Positions 5,695 to 11,333 of a stretch of 11,333 bases of DNA are shown here, piece after piece. Both the position numbers and the translations under genes were made by a program. Source of the DNA: Actinomycetota bacterium (GTDB taxonomy: Bacteria; Actinomycetota; Rubrobacteria; Rubrobacterales; Rubrobacteraceae); the NCBI GenBank assembly GCA_020200675.1, contig JAIVIG010000077.1, positions 10,666 through 21,998 of the forward strand. The letters run 5' to 3'. The number at the start of each line of letters is the position of its first letter. Positions within the stretch are counted from its first letter, which is position 1. The notes below the pieces were generated by a model. The model was not told the DNA's origin, did no database searches, and saw only the letters and a program-made list of their open reading frames with translations.

Positions 5695-7281
5695 GTGGCT
5701 TACGGCTTGCTAAAGTGGCGGGTTGTAGTCCCCGATGAGTTCGCCGAGATATTAACGCCGGAGGCGGTCTCGTTCGTGGCGAAGCTCAGCCGGGAGTTCG
5801 GCGGGCGCGTCGAGGAGATCCTGCAGAAGCGGGCCGAGCGCCAGGAGCGCATCGACGCCGGTGAGATGCCGGACTACTTGCCCGAGACCCGGGAGATCCG
5901 GGATGGCGACTGGAAGATAGCGCCGATCCCCGAGGATTTGCAGGACAGGCGCGTGGAGCTTACCGGTCCTCCCGACCGGAAGATGACGATCAACGCCCTC
6001 AACTCCGGCGCCAGCACGTGGATGGCGGACTTCGAGGACGCGAACTGCCCGACGTGGCACAACATGCTCGAGAGCCAGTTCAACCTCTACGAGGCCGCAA
6101 GGTGTACGATCACCTACGACGACCCCAACACCGGAAAGCAGTACGAGCTAAACGAAGACCTGGCCGTCATCATCGCCCGACCGCGCGGTTGGCACCTATA
6201 CGAGAAGCACATGCTCGTGGACGGCAAGCAGGTACCGGCGGGGATCTTCGACTTCGGTTTGTACTTCTTCCACAACACGAGCACTCTGATAGACCTTGGG
6301 AGCGGACCGTACTTCTACCTGCCGAAGATGGAGAGCCACCTCGAGGCGAGGCTGTGGAACGACGTCTTCGTGATGGCCCAGGACGAGCTTGGGGTGCCGC
6401 AGGGTACGATCAAGGCTACTGTGCTGATCGAGACGATCATGGCGACCTTCGAGGAGAACGAGATCCTTTACGAGTTGCGGGACCACTCGGCGGGCTTGAA
6501 CTGCGGCCGATGGGACTACATCTTCAGCTACATAAAGAAGTTCCGCAACAAGGAAATGTTGCTCCCCAACCGGGCCGAAGTGACGATGACGGTCCCGTTC
6601 ATGCGAGCGTACACGCTCTACACGATCAAGACCTGCCACCGGCGCGGGGCACACGCGATCGGCGGTATGGCCGCCCAGATACCCTCCAGCGACGACCCGG
6701 AGTGGAGCGAGTTCGCCTACAACAAAGTCCAGGAGGACAAGGAGCGCGAGGCCGAAGACGGGCACGACGGGACCTGGGTGGCCCACCCGGGCATGGTAGG
6801 AACCGCCAAAGATGCATTCGACGAGATCATGACGGGGCCGAACCAGATCGACAAGCAGCGCGAGGACGTCGACCCGACGGCGGAACAACTCCTCGAAAAG
6901 CCGGAGGGCAATATCACCGAGGATGGCTTCAGGAACAACGTCAGCGTCGGCATCCAGTACCTGGCGGCCTGGCTCGCGGGTCGCGGGGCCGTCCCGATCT
7001 TCGGCCTCATGGAGGACACCGCAACCGCGGAGATCAGCCGGGCCCAGGTGTGGCAGCTGATCCACCACCCGCAGGGCAAGTTCGACGACGGCACCGAGGT
7101 GACCGAAGAACTCTTCCGCCGGATCCTCGACGAGGAGCTCGACAAAATAAAAGACATAGTCGGCGAGGAACGCTACAAGAACGACGAGTTCGGTAAGGCA
7201 GCCGAGCTCTTCGACCGCATCTCCACCGACGACGACTTCGTCGAGTTCCTGACCTACCCCGGCTACGAGTACCTGGACTAG
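5695..7281 (+). CDS. aceB: Malate synthase A
   Basis: A 528-residue enzyme condensing glyoxylate with acetyl-CoA to malate, the second step of the glyoxylate bypass; the E. coli enzyme is 533 residues. Seen: N-terminal EILTPEAVSFVAKL and DYLPETREIRDGDWKIAPIP, STWMADFEDANCPTW (107-121), VIIARPRGWHLYEKH with the catalytic-base arginine at 164, Mg ligands Glu246 (VLIETI) and Asp274 (NCGRWDYI), and FGLMEDTATAEISRAQ (436-451) with the catalytic acid Asp441. All are in the order expected for the A isoform, with no large insert as in isoform G. The GTG start at 5695 has only a weak GAG upstream; an in-frame TTG at 5707 is an alternative, and both give a full-length enzyme. It is 39 bp after the 66-codon ORF and 122 bp before isocitrate lyase. 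Confidence 0.95.
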   Translation: MAYGLLKWRVVVPDEFAEILTPEAVSFVAKLSREFGGRVEEILQKRAERQERIDAGEMPDYLPETREIRDGDWKIAPIPEDLQDRRVELTGPPDRKMTINALNSGASTWMADFEDANCPTWHNMLESQFNLYEAARCTITYDDPNTGKQYELNEDLAVIIARPRGWHLYEKHMLVDGKQVPAGIFDFGLYFFHNTSTLIDLGSGPYFYLPKMESHLEARLWNDVFVMAQDELGVPQGTIKATVLIETIMATFEENEILYELRDHSAGLNCGRWDYIFSYIKKFRNKEMLLPNRAEVTMTVPFMRAYTLYTIKTCHRRGAHAIGGMAAQIPSSDDPEWSEFAYNKVQEDKEREAEDGHDGTWVAHPGMVGTAKDAFDEIMTGPNQIDKQREDVDPTAEQLLEKPEGNITEDGFRNNVSVGIQYLAAWLAGRGAVPIFGLMEDTATAEISRAQVWQLIHHPQGKFDDGTEVTEELFRRILDEELDKIKDIVGEERYKNDEFGKAAELFDRISTDDDFVEFLTYPGYEYLD

Positions 7282-7336
7282 AGGAGCAGCAATACCGACC
7301 CTCCCGGACAAACAGACCGGCGGACACAATAGTTAT

Positions 7337-7375
7337 GTGCAAACTGCACGTATGTCTACTCTGTACTTAGTGTAG
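7337..7375 (+). promoter_or_regulatory. Two dyads upstream of isocitrate lyase (candidate operators)
   Basis: GTGCA-AAC-TGCAC (7337-7349) is a 13-bp inverted repeat. CTACTCTGTACTTAGTGTAG (7356-7375) is an imperfect 20-bp dyad with CTACnCT/AGnGTAG arms and ends 28 bp before the aceA start. Both sit in the 122-bp aceB-aceA gap, suggesting separate regulation of aceA. No convincing -35/-10 pair is visible. The first has some resemblance to the TTTGCAAA-type sites of actinobacterial acetate regulators, too weak to assign. Confidence 0.4.
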
Positions 7376-7403
7376 GCATGGAAGTCGGAGAGAAGGAGAG
7401 AAG

Positions 7404-8735
<1,332 letters not shown>

Positions 8736-8740
8736 TTTAT

Positions 8741-8764
8741 AGCTGTCAGCTTTTAGCAGTCAGC
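8741..8764 (+). repeat. AGCNNNN heptad array, copy 3, at the transporter breakpoint
   Basis: AGC stands at 8741, 8748, 8755 and 8762 (AGCTGTC AGCTTTT AGCAGTC AGC), exactly 7 bp apart. The array begins six bases after the aceA stop and ends where similarity to a transporter begins, so it marks the truncation point. It is in the same orientation as copy 1. Confidence 0.6.
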
Positions 8765-9699
8765 CGCTGCTGGTCGCCGCGAGCCCGGACTTTCTGTCGT
8801 TGCTGGGGCTGCGGGCGTTGCAAGGGGTGGTCCTCGCGGGTTTGCCCTCCATCGCCATGACGTACGTCGGGGAGGAGTTTGGGGAAGGTTCTTTGGGGTT
8901 GGCGATGGGGCTGTACGTGGGCGGCACCGCCGTGGGTGGGATGGCCGGGAGGATCTCGACGGGCGTCCTGACCGACGCTTACTCCTCGCAGGTCGCCCTG
9001 GCCGCGATCGGCGCCATCGGGCTGCTCGGGGCCGCGTGGTTCGCTATTGGGCTGCCTGCCTCGGAGAACTTTCGCCCCCGGCCGTTCGACATCGGGAAGC
9101 TGCCACGAGCGCTCTTGCGGCACGCGAGGGATCCCGGTCTGTTGTGCGTCTTCGGGGTGGGGTTCTTGCTCATGGGGAGCTTCGTGGCCCTGTACAACTA
9201 CGTCGGCTATCTCCTCGTCGGTCCGCCGTTCGATCTGAGCCAGACGGCCGTGGGGTTTATCTTCGCGGTCTACGTGATGGGCACGGCGAGCTCCGCGCTG
9301 ATGGGGAGGCTCTCGGATGGTTTCGGGCGGCGCGGGGTGATCCTGCTGGGCGTTGCTATCATGCTCGTCAGCGCCCTCCTTACCCTCAGCGTGAACCTGT
9401 ACGTCGTCATCGCCGGGATTGCCTTGTACACCTTCGGTTTCTTCGGGGCCCACTCCGTCGCCAGCGCGTGGGTCGGGCAGCGGGCCGCCGGGGAGAGGGC
9501 CCAGGCCTCCTCTCTGTACCTGCTCTTCTACTACGCGGGCTCCAGCGTCGTAGGAACTTTAGGCGGGCTCTTCTGGGACCCCTACGGATGGTATGGGGTC
9601 GTGTTCATGGTGTCGGCGCTGCTATTGATCTCGCTCCTGCTGATGGGAATACTCTCGTTGGTAGTTCCCGCCCAAGAAGACAACGACGGCCGGGCATAA
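8765..9699 (+). pseudogene. MFS transporter lacking its N-terminal part (YnfM/arabinose-efflux-like)
   Basis: From ~8767 the frame reads LLVAASPDFLSLLGLRALQG, which in this major facilitator group lies in helix 3 and the start of helix 4. It continues normally with VVLAGLPSIAMTYVGEEF, a central loop ending in FDIGKL, YNYVGYLLVGPPFDLSQTAVGFIF, the conserved loop GRLSDGFGRRG, and FGFFGAHSVASAWVGQRA, ending at TAA 9697-9699. About 310 residues remain of ~400, so roughly the first 90 residues and first two to three helices are missing. Upstream in frame there are a few codons made by the heptad repeat, then a TAG at 8740-8742; the first possible start is a TTG at 8800 with no ribosome binding site. 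A functional transporter is unlikely. The break lies directly after aceA and heptad copy 3. Substrate unknown. Confidence 0.75.
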
Positions 9700-9745
9700 A
9701 GGAGACTTCTTCGCCCTTTTCTCGCCCGCGATGAGGATTCGGTCG

Positions 9746-9751
9746 TACAAT
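9746..9751 (+). promoter_or_regulatory. -10 box of a possible leaderless small gene
   Basis: TACAAT, a five-of-six match to TATAAT, ends six bases before the ATG at 9758, the spacing that places transcription start on the start codon. No good -35 box is seen 16-18 bp upstream. Confidence 0.35.
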
Positions 9752-9757
9752 GCGAGT

Positions 9758-10087
9758 ATGGGATTACCAGAGAGACGAGAACGTTTGCTGCCGGACGGCG
9801 TTCCCCGCTACGGATGAATATACGATGACGGCGGCGTGACCGCCGAACGTTATACGGTGGTTTTTACGGGGCTTCTTAGCCTGAAGAAGCCGGGCGAGTA
9901 TCCCTACCTGTCGATGAGCGGAGATCCGCTCGTGTCTGGAGGGAGCAGCCTGCGTCGCGGGCGACCACCCTACGAGCGGATGGGGTGCGAGATCTCGTTC
10001 GGGGACCTACCGGAGGACTGTAGGCGGCTGGTGCTGGACGCCTACCGGGACTTGTGGGGTCTGCAAGACGCCGAAGGAGCGGCTTGA
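9758..10087 (+). pseudogene. Small conserved-type protein of unknown function interrupted by an in-frame TGA at 9815-9817
   Basis: One reading frame runs from the ATG at 9758 to the TGA at 10085-10087 with a single internal TGA. Before it: MGLPERRERLLPDGVPRYG; after it: IYDDGGVTAERYTVVFTG, then YPYLSMSGDPL and EISFGDLPEDCRRLVLDAYRDLWGL. The pattern [R]-IYDNGG-x-T-x-RYTVVF ... MSxxP ... FxDLPxDCxxLVL is one I recognise from a ~90-110-residue bacterial family of unknown function in which an arginine usually precedes IYD/VYD; the TGA here is one transition from CGA at that place. The remaining open part could start at GTG 9836 (83 residues), but that start lacks a ribosome binding site and would cut off part of the conserved core. 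The stop overlaps the next gene's TTG start (TTGA). Sequence error, nonsense mutation or readthrough cannot be separated here. Confidence 0.6.
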
Positions 10088-11196
10088 GCGCCGGGAGCGC
10101 GCCGGAGCAAAGGGTCACGGACCTCGACGCCCTCATGGAGGGTTTGCCGCCGGAGGAACGGGAGATAGCGGACCGCCTCTTCGACGTACGGGCTACCACC
10201 GGCCGCTTGGAGGTGCCGGAGGGGATGCGAGGCTGGGTGGAAAACACTTTCGGCTCCGTGGACGCCGTGCGCGAGCAGAGGATAGTGAGGGTCACAAACC
10301 ATGTGACCCTCGAAGGCGCCCTCTTCAACGAGCTGCGCGCCTCGCGTCCCTTCGACGTTGCCGGAGGGGGCGGGCCTGACGCCCTGCGCCGTGAGATCGA
10401 GGAGACCCGCGGAGACCCGTTCTGCACACCCGAGGAGATGACGCCCGAGGATGTCTTCGGCCGCGTCCGGGGCTCCTACTCGATAACGGCCTCGAACGTC
10501 GCCAAGTACGACGGTTTCCACGGCCTCGTCGTCTTCGACGACCACGATCCTCTCGCTTTCACCCCGGAGAAGGTGGACGATTACGTCTCCGTGGCCCTGG
10601 AGTGGATGGAGAGAGCACTTGCAACCGACCCGGAGGCGAAGTACCCGTTCCTGATGTGGAACTGCCTCTGGCGTGCCGGAAGCTCCGTGATTCACGGCCA
10701 CATGCAGATGACCGCTACCAGGGGCGCGCACTACCCGAAGGTCGAGCGGCTTCGACGGGCGGCGCTAGAGTACCAGAACGCTTACGGCTCGGACTACTTC
10801 TCGGACCTCTACCAGGTACACGAGGCTCTGGGACTCGGTATTTCCCCGCCACCAGGAAGCTCTTCCGACGTCCGGGGCATCGCCAGCCTTACGCCCGCGA
10901 AGGAGAAAGAAGTCGTGCTCCTCGGCCCGGACCTCGGAGAGCACCTGCGCCGCTTTCTCGCCGGAGTTCTCTTGCGCTACACGCGAGATCTTGGCGTCTC
11001 GTCCTTCAACGTCGCCTTTTACCTGCGGCCGTCAGCGTCCACCGAGGAGGACTGGTCCTCCTTCCCGGTCGTGATCCACGTGGTCGACCGGGGAGACCCT
11101 GCTAACCGCACCTCGGACATAGGCGCCATGGAACTCTACGCCGCCCCCGTGATCTCCTCGGACCCCTTCCAGGTGGCTCGTCTATTGAAAGAGTGA
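10084..11196 (+). CDS. GalT-like HIT-superfamily protein (nucleotidyltransferase/hydrolase fold), function unknown
   Basis: A 370-residue protein from the TTG at 10084, chosen because AAGGAG (10074-10079) lies four bases upstream and the start overlaps the preceding stop as TTGA; a GTG at 10054 in the same frame adds ten Arg/Ser-rich residues and has no such site. The key motif is SSVIHGHMQMT with His204, His206 and Gln208, the H-x-H-x-Q active site of galactose-1-phosphate uridylyltransferase-type HIT proteins, whose first two histidines bracket the nucleotidyl-transfer step. Other supporting segments are DPFCTPEEMTP (a C-x-x-C-like zinc site is not complete), SNVAKYDGFHGLVVFDDHDPL, FLMWNCLWRAG, LTPAKEKEVVLL and a C-terminal SDIGAMELYAAPVI. 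No galactose genes are nearby, so substrate is unknown and GalT itself should not be assumed. Confidence 0.75.
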   Translation: MSAGSAPEQRVTDLDALMEGLPPEEREIADRLFDVRATTGRLEVPEGMRGWVENTFGSVDAVREQRIVRVTNHVTLEGALFNELRASRPFDVAGGGGPDALRREIEETRGDPFCTPEEMTPEDVFGRVRGSYSITASNVAKYDGFHGLVVFDDHDPLAFTPEKVDDYVSVALEWMERALATDPEAKYPFLMWNCLWRAGSSVIHGHMQMTATRGAHYPKVERLRRAALEYQNAYGSDYFSDLYQVHEALGLGISPPPGSSSDVRGIASLTPAKEKEVVLLGPDLGEHLRRFLAGVLLRYTRDLGVSSFNVAFYLRPSASTEEDWSSFPVVIHVVDRGDPANRTSDIGAMELYAAPVISSDPFQVARLLKE

Positions 11197-11333
11197 CTAG
11201 AAGAAGGATTGGCAAGCAGAGTATCTCGACAAGGAATGGATAGCCGAAGTCAACGGTTACTACGGCATCTTCGTTTTGTTAAGAAACCTTTATGGAACTG
11301 TTACTCGATGGTTACCCGGGAGGGCGATAATAC
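11197..11333. other. Intergenic tail, no gene seen
   Basis: AT-richer sequence after the GalT-like gene. CGAAG (11245-11249) and CTTCG (11269-11273) followed by TTTTGTT could make a weak terminator. The last bases contain GATAATAC, a possible -10 box for a gene beyond the window edge. Neither is convincing alone. Confidence 0.3.

Noticed and set aside
6196..7329. A 377-codon - strand ORF opposite malate synthase
   Set aside because: Mirror of the aceB coding frame; valine/leucine-rich composition typical of antisense reading, no motif, no ribosome binding site.
8746..9453. A 235-codon - strand ORF opposite the transporter remnant
   Set aside because: Composition is His/Gln/Pro/Glu-rich and matches the reverse of transmembrane codons; the + strand carries clear transporter motifs.
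9815..9817. Selenocysteine at the in-frame TGA
   Set aside because: The position corresponds to an arginine in the family as I recall it rather than cysteine, and no obvious SECIS-like hairpin follows directly.
10054..10083. Longer N-terminus of the GalT-like protein from GTG 10054
   Set aside because: Adds ten low-complexity basic residues inside the upstream gene; the TTG at 10084 has AAGGAG at the right distance and a TTGA overlap.

Overview
The window looks like chromosome from a high-GC actinobacterium. The protein sequences, GTG/TTG starts and possible leaderless promoters suggest a Rubrobacter-like organism; this is inference from recognition, not a database match. The central, well-supported content is a glyoxylate-bypass locus. 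On the + strand are a 66-codon ORF, malate synthase A (aceB) and isocitrate lyase (aceA). On the - strand, diverging from them, are a LysR-type regulator, an isocitrate/isopropylmalate-type dehydrogenase (probable isocitrate dehydrogenase) and a small DUF4126-like membrane protein. Isocitrate lyase and isocitrate dehydrogenase compete for isocitrate, so the locus holds both sides of that branch point plus a candidate regulator.

Left part (1-2396): the tail of a membrane protein, then the first ~60 codons of a FAD/NAD-linked disulfide oxidoreductase (CoA-disulfide reductase type) that breaks off. About 250 bp later, in the same reading frame by chance, comes a DUF2267 gene. Next is an ORF that reads as a fusion of a low-molecular-weight protein tyrosine phosphatase and a fructosamine/ribulosamine kinase. 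The expected C-terminus and stop of the phosphatase are present in the -1 frame, so this is most likely two overlapping genes joined by a one-base change. The two activities fit a protein-deglycation pair.

Middle (2393-8735): the glyoxylate-bypass locus. It carries a perfect 15-bp inverted repeat upstream of the dehydrogenase, a 26-bp perfect palindrome and two arrays of a 7-bp-period motif (AGCNNNN) between the divergent genes, and two dyads between aceB and aceA.

Right part (8736-11333): a third AGCNNNN array lies exactly where a major facilitator transporter has lost its N-terminal part. Then come a small conserved-type gene interrupted by an in-frame TGA and, overlapping its stop, an intact GalT-like HIT-superfamily gene. 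The last ~137 bp hold no gene that I can support.

Four genes are broken (truncated oxidoreductase, frameshifted phosphatase, truncated transporter, TGA-interrupted small gene). Two of these are gross truncations. The other two are single-base events that could be real mutations, recoding or sequence error. I see no CRISPR array, tRNA, rRNA, transposase or phage gene. I found no clearly new multi-gene defence or biosynthetic system; the most unusual signals are the broken or fused genes and the heptad repeats.
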